Shown in pieces: positions 54,306-61,860 of a DNA stretch of 64,000 nt. This DNA comes from Xanthomonas prunicola (lineage in GTDB: Bacteria > Pseudomonadota > Gammaproteobacteria > Xanthomonadales > Xanthomonadaceae): contig NZ_PHKV01000008.1 in NCBI RefSeq assembly GCF_002846205.1, positions 92,794 to 156,793 of the forward strand. The letters are read 5' to 3'. How positions within the stretch are numbered: position 1 is the first letter of the stretch; each line of letters opens with the position of its first letter. A program made the position numbers and the translations under genes. The notes under the pieces are model-generated. The model was given only the letters and a program-made list of their open reading frames with translations. It was not told where the DNA came from and did not search any database.

Positions 54306-54737
54306 GTGAATGCGATTGCCCTGTTCCCGCCGCCGCCGTCCCTGGAAGGCCCCTTCGATGCCACCAAGTGCCCCGTGCGCGATGTGCTCGACCAAATCGG
54401 CGACAAGTGGACCCTATTGATCCTGCTGACGCTGATCCCCGGACCGTCCCGTTTCAGCGCCATCCAGCGTGCCGTGCCGGACATCTCCAAGCGCATGCTC
54501 ACCCAGACCCTGCGCAACCTCGAGCGCAACGGCATGATCACCCGCAAGGTCTACGCCACCAAACCGCCGAGCGTGGAATACGCGCTGTCCAAGCTGGGCA
54601 TCGCACTGCTCGGCCCGGTCTCGCAGCTGCTCAACTGGGCGGGCGAACACCACGCCGACATCCGCGCCGCCCGCGAGCGCTTCGATCGCGCGCAGCAGAC
54701 GGTGGTCGCGCTGGATCGTGACGAAGCGATGGCGTAG
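54306..54737 (+). CDS. HxlR-family redox-responsive regulator
   Basis: 143 residues from a GTG start. Winged helix of the HxlR family: [20 protein letters not shown] with the conserved Cys22 in the N-terminal ATKCPV segment, [39 protein letters not shown]. In YodB/QorR/YtfH proteins this Cys senses quinones or disulfide stress and the repressor controls the neighbouring reductase. The integron array begins 130 bases further on. Confidence 0.88.
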   Translation: MNAIALFPPPPSLEGPFDATKCPVRDVLDQIGDKWTLLILLTLIPGPSRFSAIQRAVPDISKRMLTQTLRNLERNGMITRKVYATKPPSVEYALSKLGIALLGPVSQLLNWAGEHHADIRAARERFDRAQQTVVALDRDEAMA

Positions 54738-54869
54738 GCGTAGCAGGCGCCCATGCGATGTAAGTGGATGCGTTGCCGTGATCGAGCGCGCTTGGGGGGC
54801 GCATCGGCTGACGGCACTGACTGCAGAAATGCGCTTACGGCATCTTTGCTTGCGTGTCTCTCTTGTGCG

Positions 54870-54929
54870 GTCTAACGCCTGAAGTAAGCCGAGCCGCGAG
54901 GCGGCTTCGGCTTGAATGAATTGTTAGAC
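54870..54929 (-). repeat. attC 1 (distal end of array)
   Basis: 60 bases, GTCTAAC to GTTAGAC. Last site of the array; chromosomal DNA follows toward hxlR. Confidence 0.95.
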
Positions 54930-54943
54930 ATCACGGCGCAAGG

Positions 54944-55402
54944 CTAGTCTGTCGGAATGGCGTACTGGGCTTGCCTGACACAAGACTCCGCTTCGCTCCT
55001 GCTCTTGAACTGATCCACGGTGAGTACGCCCCAGCCGTGGCCCGTCATTCCCACCCAGATGATTGGGACTTCATCAGCGCGGGTGTCCAGATTTAGCACG
55101 CCACTTTTCCCGCCAGGGTTGTGCTCGATGTAGACGCTATGAGGGCCAGGTTCTACAACGACATGTGCGAAGTTGTTTGGCTTCAAGGTTCCGATCGGCT
55201 TATTGTCAACGATTGCAGTTGTGCGGTTGCCTGCTCCGACAAAGGCGGCTTTCTCGCGACATACGTACAGGCTAACTCTCCCGGGAACAGGCTGCAGTTC
55301 ACGCAACGTAGCTTCGGCGCTCTTGTCTCCGTATGTCACCGTCGCGCATCCGGACATGGTGGTGACGACTAGCCCAGCTGCTACAGCATGTCGGATCTTC
55401 AT
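54944..55402 (-). CDS. cassette 1: lipoprotein with DUF2846-like domain
   Basis: 152 residues. A lipoprotein signal, MKIRHAVAAGLVVTTMSGCA, with lipobox MSGC; the mature domain (LYVCREKAAFVGAGNRTTAI, GTLKPNNFAHVVVEPGPHSV) resembles DUF2846 proteins, small lipid-anchored beta-sandwiches of unknown role. The stop is 15 bases before attC 1. Likely exported to the envelope. Confidence 0.75.
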   Translation of the reverse strand: MKIRHAVAAGLVVTTMSGCATVTYGDKSAEATLRELQPVPGRVSLYVCREKAAFVGAGNRTTAIVDNKPIGTLKPNNFAHVVVEPGPHSVYIEHNPGGKSGVLNLDTRADEVPIIWVGMTGHGWGVLTVDQFKSRSEAESCVRQAQYAIPTD

Positions 55403-55428
55403 CTTAAATCCCCCTGAGGCTTGACGAG

Positions 55429-55486
55429 GCCTAACGTCTGAATTCAGCCGCCGCCGAAGGCGGTCAGCTGGAATGATAGGTTAGGT
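55429..55486 (-). repeat. attC 2
   Basis: 58 bases, GCCTAAC to GTTAGGT; its central stem differs from the others (GCCGCCGAAGGCGG). Confidence 0.9.
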
Positions 55487-55500
55487 GGAATTGACAACGC

Positions 55501-55845
55501 TCACTTGAATTGACGGTCGTAGGCGGCCACATGCTCGGGGAACAACTGACCGTACAGAGGGTACGGAATGCCCAGCACATTGACCTCAGCATACGGCTCC
55601 TCAACTTCGCCAGAGTAGTCGAGGATGCCCACACCCTGGCAAGGTATTGAAACCCCAATCTCAGTTCGGACTGAGAGGTGCAAGTTGGACTGATCGGCAT
55701 GATTGGATGCGCACTTCGGTTGAATGGAGGCGTAGGCCTCCAACGGCTCGAAGACTCCGAATGCGACACCCATTGGCGCGTCGCCCAACTCCAGTGCCGA
55801 ATGGCCAACCAGAACGGATCCCGCGAAGACAGCGAATCTGGCCAT
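55501..55845 (-). CDS. cassette 2: conserved cassette protein, 114 residues
   Basis: MARFAVFAGSVLVGHSALEL, then DAPMGVAFGVFEPLEAYASI and EVNVLGIPYPLYGQLFPEHV. This pattern recurs in many integron-cassette proteins of unknown function. No signal peptide in the strict sense. The ATG lies 5 bases inside the cassette boundary. Confidence 0.7.
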   Translation of the reverse strand: MARFAVFAGSVLVGHSALELGDAPMGVAFGVFEPLEAYASIQPKCASNHADQSNLHLSVRTEIGVSIPCQGVGILDYSGEVEEPYAEVNVLGIPYPLYGQLFPEHVAAYDRQFK

Positions 55846-55850
55846 GTGCC

Positions 55851-55910
55851 ACCTAACGTCTGAATTAAGCCGAGCCGCGAAGTGGTTTCGGCTTGAATGA
55901 ATTGTTAGGG
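55851..55910 (-). repeat. attC 3
   Basis: 60 bases, ACCTAAC to GTTAGGG. Its inner part is read as the C-terminal codons of the cassette 3 gene. Confidence 0.93.
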
Positions 55911-56317
55911 GCAGCACGGCTACGCTCGGACCACTCCCTCCAGTAAGCCTCTGATGCCGCGTCAAGCTCTGACAGCGCGACCGGAGGGCCGTTGTCCAAG
56001 GATAGGGCACAACTTTTGTAACGGACCGACAGCGTGCCCATGACACAGCAAATCTCAAGCGGATCACCTGCCTTAGCGCTGAGAATCTCTGGCTCTAACG
56101 CCGCAATTGCCGCCAAGTCCGAAAGCACGGGCTCATCGTATGGGTGGAACGTGAAGTGCGTGCAGCCCGAAAGGAGCACGACGAAACCGGTGCCCTCGCC
56201 GGGAAAACGGTTGCGAAGGTAGCCGATAGACACGAGCAAAGAGACGTCACCAGGCACGGAGCCATCTACGCGCTCAATGCTTCCGTCGTGGAGAAGGTTC
56301 CATAGCGACGAATCCAC
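55865..56317 (-). CDS. cassette 3: unknown protein with an attC-encoded tail
   Basis: 150 residues from a GTG start at the left edge of the cassette. Acidic, hydrophobic core (DVSLLVSIGYLRNRFPGEGT, GFVVLLSGCTHFTFHPYDEP), no motif. The last 13 residues, NNSFKPKPLRGSA, come from attC 3, and the stop codon lies inside the site. Function unknown. Confidence 0.65.
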   Translation of the reverse strand: MDSSLWNLLHDGSIERVDGSVPGDVSLLVSIGYLRNRFPGEGTGFVVLLSGCTHFTFHPYDEPVLSDLAAIAALEPEILSAKAGDPLEICCVMGTLSVRYKSCALSLDNGPPVALSELDAASEAYWREWSERSRAAPNNSFKPKPLRGSA

Positions 56318-56324
56318 AACTGCC

Positions 56325-56384
56325 CGCTAACGCTGGAATTAAGCCAAGTTGCGAAGCAACTTCGGCTTGAATGAATTGTTAGGA
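56325..56384 (-). repeat. attC 4
   Basis: 60 bases, CGCTAAC to GTTAGGA; central stem GTTGCGAAGCAAC. Confidence 0.9.
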
Positions 56385-56394
56385 GGCTGATCCA

Positions 56395-56643
56395 TTAATG
56401 GACGCCGCTGGGCGGTCCAATGAGGGAGTCAATTCCCTCATCCCGAATAGTGCGCAACGCCTCGTCGAGTGCGGCCTGGTCCGTTGCGAATAGGTCATCC
56501 CAGACGGTGGAGTTGTTGAACTCATGAACAGCCTCAAGGGTCCAGCCGGTGTCGGGCCCGCGATAGATCTCTAGGCGAACAGTGCGGCCATCGGTCGTGA
56601 CGGAGCGGCATAGGGGCGATGTAACAAGCTGATAGTTGTCCAT
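56395..56643 (-). CDS. cassette 4: small unknown protein
   Basis: 82 residues, MDNYQLVTSPLCRSVTTDGR to IDSLIGPPSGVH. Mixed alpha/beta pattern with a C-terminal acidic helix (ATDQAALDEALRTIRDEG). A longer reading upstream would cross attC 5 and is not credible. Not recognised. Confidence 0.6.
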   Translation of the reverse strand: MDNYQLVTSPLCRSVTTDGRTVRLEIYRGPDTGWTLEAVHEFNNSTVWDDLFATDQAALDEALRTIRDEGIDSLIGPPSGVH

Positions 56644-56677
56644 GAAGAGTCTCAGTTGCGATTGTCTCTGCTCATCC

Positions 56678-56737
56678 GCCTGGCGCTTGAATGAAGCCGA
56701 GTTGCGAAGCAACTTCGGCTTGAATGAGTTGTTAGGC
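56678..56737 (-). repeat. attC 5 (degenerate R'' end)
   Basis: 60 bases; the left core reads GCCTGGC instead of GCCTAAC, so recombination at this site may be impaired. The right core GTTAGGC is intact. Confidence 0.85.
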
Positions 56738-57018
56738 AGTGAGTGGCCGCGAAGGTTGGATGGTGCAACCATGCTCCCCAGCACTGCCGCCTGGACCGAG
56801 TGTGCCACAGCTTGCGGGATGGAGCTTGCCCCAGCGATGCAATGGTGCGGGATGCCACTGAAACTCAATGCAATGAGCGCAGCGTGGCAATGATCGACAA
56901 GAGAGAAGCACCGAACTCACCGCAATCAGCAATGGTGATGACCACTGCCCGGAGCCAACCGTCTGCATGCCAGCCAACCGCCCGAGGCCGGACCCATCGA
57001 TTGATTTGCTCCACCACT
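56738..57018 (-). other. cassette 5: cassette without a convincing gene
   Basis: About 281 bases homologous to cassette 10 (58678-58956); the first 65 bases from the attC are nearly identical. A frame starting MQTVGSGQWSSPLLIAVSSV runs into the attC, but the related cassette has a stop early in the same frame, so a protein is doubtful. Perhaps a non-coding or eroded cassette. Confidence 0.55.
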
Positions 57019-57083
57019 GCCTAACACCTGAGTTAAGCAGCGCCGCGCCGCGAAGCGGCGTCGGCTTGGACGAATTGTTAGGC
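57019..57083 (-). repeat. attC 6
   Basis: 65 bases, GCCTAAC to GTTAGGC; slightly enlarged centre. Confidence 0.92.
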
Positions 57084-57443
57084 CGCGACACCGATGACTC
57101 CGAGCCCAGACAGCGTGACCATGCCGCCGAGCAATAAGGCCAACGCTGCATAGAAAAAAGCCATGCCGCGCCCTTTGGGACTAGACCAGTGCTCGCAAAC
57201 CCAGATTAGACCGCGAAAAAAGAACGTCTTGTCGCTGTAGAAGTAGCTGGCGAGGAACATTGTGCCCCAAGCCATAAGATAAAGCCCAAGAAAGACGGCA
57301 CTAGGGCCGGGCCGGATGGGGCCAGTTTGGAATCCGGACATCAGGGTAGCTAAAAGAAGAGCGGCCAAAATCAGGATCAGGCCGAGACCGAGCGCTACGC
57401 CAGGTTCATTCTCACTATCTGTCGGCATCACTATCGCCCCCAT
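57078..57443 (-). CDS. cassette 6: integral membrane protein, 121 residues
   Basis: Three to four hydrophobic segments: VALGLGLILILAALLLATLM, AVFLGLYLMAWGTMFLASYF and AFFYAALALLLGGMVTLSGL, with a polar loop DKTFFFRGLIWVCEHWSSPK. The TAA stop is in the attC 6 core. A second ATG 15 bases in (MPTDSENEPG) may be the true start. Function unknown. Confidence 0.7.
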   Translation of the reverse strand: MGAIVMPTDSENEPGVALGLGLILILAALLLATLMSGFQTGPIRPGPSAVFLGLYLMAWGTMFLASYFYSDKTFFFRGLIWVCEHWSSPKGRGMAFFYAALALLLGGMVTLSGLGVIGVAA

Positions 57444-57447
57444 ACCG

Positions 57448-57564
57448 GTCTAACGCCTGAATTAAGCCGGCCCGCAGCAGGGCGGCGACTGAGTGAAAAT
57501 ATAGCCGAAGGCGCGTACTTAGGCGCCGCCCTGATGTGGGCTCGGCTTGAATGAATTGTTAGGC
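57448..57564 (-). repeat. attC 7 (long form)
   Basis: 117 bases, GTCTAAC to GTTAGGC, with an enlarged variable central region; same class as attC 18. Confidence 0.88.
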
Positions 57565-57570
57565 GGCCAC

Positions 57571-57816
57571 CTATTTACCCCAACGCCAACTTGGCGGCTC
57601 ACCTTTAATCCAGCACACAACTACAAGGAGCAAGACGATGCTCCACGTATATATCTGGAAAACTGCCGGATGAGCAACTGGCGGGAAGATAAAAACACCG
57701 GCCACTAACAAGGCAGCCGCAATGCCATAAACGAGCCAGCCCTGCCAGACGGTCGGCAAGCCCCAACCCCATCCGTAGGTCTTGGCAGGAAACCAGTAGT
57801 CCTTTTTGTCCACCAT
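57571..57816 (-). CDS. cassette 7: small membrane protein, 81 residues
   Basis: Two membrane segments (WLVYGIAAALLVAGVFIF and IYTWSIVLLLVVVCWI) with aromatic-rich ends (DYWFPAKTYGWGWG). The stop is just before the attC. Not recognised; small membrane proteins are frequent cassette cargo. Confidence 0.7.
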   Translation of the reverse strand: MVDKKDYWFPAKTYGWGWGLPTVWQGWLVYGIAAALLVAGVFIFPPVAHPAVFQIYTWSIVLLLVVVCWIKGEPPSWRWGK

Positions 57817-57832
57817 GAAAATTTCCTGTGCC

Positions 57833-57892
57833 GCCTAACGCCTGAATTAAGCCGCGCCGCGAAGCGGTTTCGGCTTGAATGAATTGTTAGGC
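57833..57892 (-). repeat. attC 8
   Basis: 60 bases, GCCTAAC to GTTAGGC. Confidence 0.95.
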
Positions 57893-57898
57893 CCCAGC

Positions 57899-58297
57899 TT
57901 AGCCGCCTGCACTGAGGTTGACGGTGTAGAACTCGTAGAACGGGGATTCGGGTGGGGCTGGATATTTGCGCCCCATCATCTGTTTGGAGAAGCAGTCCAA
58001 GGCCGGGGACTGCGGATTAGGAAGGTAGTCCGTTACAACGCCATTGCTGCTGATAGCAGCTACAGCTTGGAAGCTGGTAATACCAGCGGCCTTAGCCTGC
58101 GGACTACAAGCTGCAACAACGTCTGGCCAGAAGCTATTGTGGGCAGGAAGCATCCGTTGCTCCCACGCTACGCCACGAAAAGTCGACGTCAGCCGATGCG
58201 CATCGGCGGCAAACTGTTGCCAACGATCCTGCGTCAGTGCTTGCCGGCTAGAGCAAGCAGCAATGAAGAGTGTTGCGATCGCTACAAGCTTGCGCAT
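57899..58297 (-). CDS. cassette 8: lipoprotein with TonB-C-like domain
   Basis: 132 residues. Signal peptide with lipobox IAAC (MRKLVAIATLFIAACSSRQA). The C-terminal part, AVAAISSNGVVTDYLPNPQS, then ALDCFSKQMMGRKYPAPPES and PFYEFYTVNL, follows the strand pattern of TonB C-terminal/GspL-type repeats. Probably envelope located. Role unknown. Confidence 0.68.
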   Translation of the reverse strand: MRKLVAIATLFIAACSSRQALTQDRWQQFAADAHRLTSTFRGVAWEQRMLPAHNSFWPDVVAACSPQAKAAGITSFQAVAAISSNGVVTDYLPNPQSPALDCFSKQMMGRKYPAPPESPFYEFYTVNLSAGG

Positions 58298-58310
58298 AGT
58301 TTCCTCTCGG

Positions 58311-58370
58311 GCCTAACGCCGGAATTAAGCCGCGCCGCGAAGCGGCGTCGGCTTGAATGAATTGTTAGGC
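58311..58370 (-). repeat. attC 9
   Basis: 60 bases, GCCTAAC to GTTAGGC. Confidence 0.95.
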
Positions 58371-58601
58371 CGATGGCCTGTGAGAAACAAACTGCAAAGG
58401 CTCTCTCTGCAAGGACCATTCTGGCAGATAGACACGTCCGAATGGCGGGGACAGCAGCATGACGCCAGACTCCTCAACGCCGATTGCCTGCATTTCCGAT
58501 GGCGTAACGACGATCAGGTCAATGGTGCCGGGTGTCTGGCCGTTCTCCAACAGCACGGAGTCTCCGATCTTCATGGCCGTTCCGTCTGAGTAGGTAAACA
58601 T
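58365..58601 (-). CDS. cassette 9: small SH3-like unknown protein
   Basis: 78 residues: DGTAMKIGDSVLLENGQTPG, then LIVVTPSEMQAIGVEESGVM and PEWSLQREPL. All-beta pattern as in short SH3-fold proteins; the TAA stop is in the attC core. No catalytic residue pattern. Unknown role. Confidence 0.65.
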   Translation of the reverse strand: MFTYSDGTAMKIGDSVLLENGQTPGTIDLIVVTPSEMQAIGVEESGVMLLSPPFGRVYLPEWSLQREPLQFVSHRPSA

Positions 58602-58617
58602 GTGTCTTACCGCCGCG

Positions 58618-58677
58618 GCCTAACGCTTGAATTAAGCCGAGTTGCGAAGCACCTTCGGCTTGAATGAGTTGTTAGGC
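58618..58677 (-). repeat. attC 10
   Basis: 60 bases, GCCTAAC to GTTAGGC; stem GTTGCGAAGCACC like attC 4 and attC 5. Confidence 0.93.
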
Positions 58678-58956
58678 AGTGAGTGGCCGCGAAGGTTGGA
58701 TGGTGCAACCATGCTCCCAGCACTGCCGCCTGGACCGAGTGTGCCACAACTTAGGGGATGGAGCTTGCCCAGCGATGCAGCGGCGCATGATGCCACCGAA
58801 GTCAAATGCAACGAGCGCAGCGCGGCAACAACGTACGAGGGCGAAGCACTGAACTTGCCGCAACCAGTAGCAGTGATGACTGCTGTCCGGAGCCAACCGC
58901 ATGCACCCCTGCGAACTCACCGAAGCGGCAACCACCAACGCATTTGCTCCACAACG
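58678..58956 (-). other. cassette 10: cassette without a convincing gene
   Basis: About 279 bases, homologous to cassette 5 along its whole length. The frame matching MQTVGSGQWSSPLL in cassette 5 here reads VHAVGSGQQSSLLLVAASSV and stops at 34 residues. No ribosome site. Two related, gene-poor cassettes in one array suggest duplication or repeated capture of a non-coding unit. Confidence 0.55.
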
Positions 58957-59016
58957 GTCTAACGCCAGAGTTAAGGCGCGTGCGGTACGCACGTCGCCTT
59001 GAACCAATTGTTAGGC
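58957..59016 (-). repeat. attC 11 (divergent)
   Basis: 60 bases, GTCTAAC to GTTAGGC, with a diverged arm (GTTAAGGCGCG and CGCCTTGAACCAATTG). Confidence 0.9.
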
Positions 59017-59931
59017 CGCCGGCCTGAGGAAGGCGCCACGCCGTCGTGCCGCGCGCAGCAACAGCACAACCACGACTGTGGCTGACACGATCACCAGCAG
59101 CGAACTTTCCGGACCGAACATTCCGCCGGTCAGCCAGTCGGGCCCGGCATAGCGGCTTTCGAGCGGCGCTACGGCACGCCAGTCCTCGATGCCGGAAAGC
59201 GGCACGCCACTGAGAAAGATGGTGAAGTTCCATGCTGCGTGATTGGCGGCCACCACCCACAGGTTGCGCGTCAGGACGAACACCCCGCCCCATAGCAGGC
59301 CCAGCACTGTCACCGAAATCAGCATGGCTACGATATCGCCGGGTCCACCTTGCGCCACGTTCTCCAAGTGCGGCAGGGCGAACAGCACCGCTTGCACCGC
59401 CAATGCCGCCACTGGTCCCCAAGCCCGCTCCAGCAGACGAAACAGCAGGCACCGGTGGACCAGCTCTTCTAGGGTGGCCGCAATTACAATGAAGGCCGCC
59501 ACGCCCAGCAGAGCCGGCGAGGCGCCGCGAAACAGCACCAATTCGTAGGCGCCGAACGCGAACAGCATGGCGATCGGCAACGCTACCAAAGCGGCGCCGC
59601 CTACACCGCCAAGTATCAGGGGAACCGGCTGCAGCTGCAGCTCGGTCGCTTTGCGCCTTTCATGCCAGTGCACATAGGCCCAGTAGCCCACGATGGCCAC
59701 AAGGATGATGCCGGCACGTCTGAACACGCTGAGCCATGCGGGTCCAGGCTGGAACACCGTATCGATCAGTGGTAGCAGGCCTTGCCGAAAGACCAGTACC
59801 GAACCCATGATCGCCACTCCGCCCAGCAGGAGCGAGCCAAGCATCCGGAAGGTGACGCGTATGCGCTGGCGCGCGATGCCTTCCGATTCTGCAGGAAGGG
59901 TGCGGCTTGGGTCGAAACGATCAGAAGACAT
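59011..59931 (-). CDS. cassette 11: CPBP-family intramembrane metalloprotease
   Basis: 306 residues, about seven membrane segments. The CPBP/CAAX-protease motifs are present: motif 1 EELVHR in ATLEELVHRCLLFRLL, motif 2 FALPHLEN and motif 3 NHAAWNF. N-terminal 25 residues are cytoplasmic and charged (MSSDRFDPSRTLPAESEG). Such proteins cleave or confer immunity to membrane peptides, for instance bacteriocins. TAA stop in the attC core. Largest gene of the array in this window. Confidence 0.85.
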   Translation of the reverse strand: MSSDRFDPSRTLPAESEGIARQRIRVTFRMLGSLLLGGVAIMGSVLVFRQGLLPLIDTVFQPGPAWLSVFRRAGIILVAIVGYWAYVHWHERRKATELQLQPVPLILGGVGGAALVALPIAMLFAFGAYELVLFRGASPALLGVAAFIVIAATLEELVHRCLLFRLLERAWGPVAALAVQAVLFALPHLENVAQGGPGDIVAMLISVTVLGLLWGGVFVLTRNLWVVAANHAAWNFTIFLSGVPLSGIEDWRAVAPLESRYAGPDWLTGGMFGPESSLLVIVSATVVVVLLLRAARRRGAFLRPAA

Positions 59932-60003
59932 GGCACCTTTGCTGGATAGAGATGAGTCAGGGGGGGCAGAGAATCTGCAGCCGGGTCGTGATCTTTCATG
60001 TCG

Positions 60004-60063
60004 GCCTAACGCTTGAATTAAGCCGAGCCGCGAGGCGGCTTCGGCTTGAATGAATTGTTAGGC
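60004..60063 (-). repeat. attC 12
   Basis: 60 bases, GCCTAAC to GTTAGGC. Confidence 0.95.
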
Positions 60064-60420
60064 AGCGAGCTCAGTGAAGAATGTGAGCCTGTTGCCGTCT
60101 GGATCTGTTACTAGGATCTCGCGGGTTTTCCATGCGGTGTTATGCGGCGCGCCAGATTGCAAAAGTCCTGCCGCTTGGAACGCCTGATGGCAGTCGTCTA
60201 CATCGGGAACAGCAAAGTAGACGGCACCACCTACCTGACAGTCATCCGCGTGCTCTGTCAGAAAGATCGTTTGGTCTCCGCGAGTAAGCTGCGCAAAGAC
60301 CGGAAAATCCGGCTCGTGCCGATACTCCCAATCGACCGTGAATCCAAGCCCCTGAACGTAGAACGGAAAACTGGCGGAAGCACTGGTTACCCGAAGGACG
60401 GGGGTCACTGTCTGAGTCAC
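60058..60420 (-). CDS. cassette 12: VOC/bleomycin-resistance-like protein
   Basis: 120 residues from GTG at 60420 with AGGAGAG 7 bases upstream. VOC fold: VTPVLRVTSASASFPFYVQG, LGFTVDWEYRHEP, FAQLTRGDQTIFLTEHAD, YFAVPDVDDCHQAFQAAG and the final ILVTDPDGNRLTFFTE. Close in layout to Ble-type binding proteins that sequester bleomycin-like compounds, or to small glyoxalases. Stop inside the attC core. A resistance function is plausible but not proven. Confidence 0.82.
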   Translation of the reverse strand: MTQTVTPVLRVTSASASFPFYVQGLGFTVDWEYRHEPDFPVFAQLTRGDQTIFLTEHADDCQVGGAVYFAVPDVDDCHQAFQAAGLLQSGAPHNTAWKTREILVTDPDGNRLTFFTELAA

Positions 60421-60437
60421 GATGATCTCTCCTTGCT

Positions 60438-60497
60438 GCCTAACACCTGAATTAAGACGCGCCGCGAAGCGGCGTCGGCTTGAATGAGTTGTTAGGT
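60438..60497 (-). repeat. attC 13
   Basis: 60 bases, GCCTAAC to GTTAGGT. Confidence 0.95.
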
Positions 60498-60503
60498 ACA
60501 ACA

Positions 60504-60887
60504 CTAATCCTGCCAACGCTCGGAAAAACTTCCATTCCAGGGAAGGAACAGGTATCCGCCCGAGACATCCTGTAGAGCACCCTGTATCTCCATGAGTGTA
60601 TTAACTTCATCGAGTGCCTCGTCTAGGTCGTTAATCGCAACCTCGAAACACTCATTACAATCGCGCATTGCTTCTTCATACGGTGTGCCTGCTGCGATAT
60701 CTCGGGCTTTAGATGAAACATGAGACCCTTGTGCTATACGCACCCGGTACGTTGGACTCCCGAGTCGGCTAACTTCAAGGTAGTCATCTTTCCTTACAAC
60801 AGTCAGTCCATATCCAGCGAGAGAATCAGTTGCGCCCTCAAGGCTGGCGCTACCGGCGCGAAAGAAAATGAGGAAAGTGCTTGGCAT
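60504..60887 (-). CDS. cassette 13: unknown protein, 127 residues
   Basis: MPSTFLIFFRAGSASLEGAT at the start, strand-rich first half, then an acidic helical second half (YEEAMRDCNECFEVAINDLD). AGGAAAG precedes the ATG. The acidic, soluble make-up is like that of many immunity-type proteins, but no family was recognised. Confidence 0.65.
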   Translation of the reverse strand: MPSTFLIFFRAGSASLEGATDSLAGYGLTVVRKDDYLEVSRLGSPTYRVRIAQGSHVSSKARDIAAGTPYEEAMRDCNECFEVAINDLDEALDEVNTLMEIQGALQDVSGGYLFLPWNGSFSERWQD

Positions 60888-60901
60888 AGTATGCTTTCCT
60901 G

Positions 60902-60961
60902 GCCTAACGCCTGACTTAAGCCGGCCCGCGAAGCGGGTTCGGCTTGAATGAATTGTTAGGC
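60902..60961 (-). repeat. attC 14
   Basis: 60 bases, GCCTAAC to GTTAGGC. Confidence 0.95.
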
Positions 60962-61360
60962 GGCATGCGCGATGTAGTGAAGGATGTATCCCGAATACAC
61001 CAGCGAACCAGCCGCCACCTCTACTTTGAAACAATCATTTAGCGTAGCCTCACTGACGAAACCGTACTCCGGCAGCCTTTGGCCGGCAAAGCTTGCCAGC
61101 CGCCAAGCGTCAAAGCCGTCTGTCTCTCCGTGCTCACCGAAGTCGAAGTCTACCGCCCCACTAGGCAGTTTGACCGAGCAGCCGTACCCATGTTTGAAGT
61201 ACTGAACCTCACCTTTGAGCGTGCCGCGTTGAGGAATGCCGTTGGCTGTCCAGTCTATATTAGAGGCAGGCAGCTCTATGCCAGAGTCACGCATGAGGTC
61301 AACGGCCTCGCGGACGGCACTTTGATAGTCGGAAATTAGACGAGCGAGATTGCGGTTCAT
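60956..61360 (-). CDS. cassette 14: DUF6896-like protein, 134 residues
   Basis: N-terminal helix (LARLISDYQSAVREAVDLMR), then GEVQYFKHGYGCSVKLPSGA, VDFDFGEHGETDGFDAWRLA and a short tail. The combination of a helix and the FDFG..G..DGFD.WRL block resembles DUF6896 proteins, often neighbours of polymorphic toxins. TAA stop in the attC core. Family assignment tentative. Confidence 0.62.
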   Translation of the reverse strand: MNRNLARLISDYQSAVREAVDLMRDSGIELPASNIDWTANGIPQRGTLKGEVQYFKHGYGCSVKLPSGAVDFDFGEHGETDGFDAWRLASFAGQRLPEYGFVSEATLNDCFKVEVAAGSLVYSGYILHYIAHAA

Positions 61361-61363
61361 GCA

Positions 61364-61423
61364 GCCTAACGCCTGAATTAAGCCGACCCGCGAAGCGGGT
61401 TCGGCTTGAATGAATTGTTAGGC
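61364..61423 (-). repeat. attC 15
   Basis: 60 bases, GCCTAAC to GTTAGGC. Confidence 0.95.
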
Positions 61424-61438
61424 GAATGACCAGGGACT

Positions 61439-61783
61439 TCAAAGCTCATCATCTGGATATCTCTGCTCAGGCATCTCGAATCGGTCGAATGTAAAGGTGT
61501 TTCCGGTTCTTGACCCGTACAAGTTGCGCTGATCCTCATCTGCAAAATTGGCGTCGTCGCAGCCATAGTACGCTGAATAATGAACGGTGAAGTCAATGCT
61601 GATTGAATCACTTGTCAGATCGACCTTGTCTATATCAATCTCGTCTATCTGTACGCGATTGTCACTTGTTTGTCCGACATCCAAATCAAGTGCATTGTGA
61701 TACTCGTCGATGTTGCCAAGAAAGTGGCTTCTAATCCCTTCGTCGCCGAGGTCATCTGGGAGCTTTATCACTATGGGCTGCAT
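61439..61783 (-). CDS. cassette 15: acidic unknown protein, 114 residues
   Basis: Start at 61783 has GAGGAA upstream. MQPIVIKLPDDLGDEGIRSH, then a highly acidic stretch DIDKVDLTSDSISIDFTVHY and YGCDDANFADEDQRNLYGSR. Strongly negative charge, soluble. Not recognised. Confidence 0.65.
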   Translation of the reverse strand: MQPIVIKLPDDLGDEGIRSHFLGNIDEYHNALDLDVGQTSDNRVQIDEIDIDKVDLTSDSISIDFTVHYSAYYGCDDANFADEDQRNLYGSRTGNTFTFDRFEMPEQRYPDDEL

Positions 61784-61800
61784 GGGCGGTTCCTCATTCG

Positions 61801-61859
61801 CCGTAACGTGAGAAATAAGCAGTGCCGCGAAGCGGCATAGGCTTGATGAATTGTTAGTT
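61801..61859 (-). repeat. attC 16 (degenerate)
   Basis: 59 bases, CCGTAAC to GTTAGTT; the arms are weaker (AGAAATAAGCAG and GCTTGATGAATT). Confidence 0.85.
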
Positions 61860-61860
61860 T

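Noticed and set aside
55501..56067. A longer cassette 2 protein starting at 56067
   Set aside because: It would be translated across attC 3 and part of another cassette; the ATG at 55845 lies just inside the cassette.
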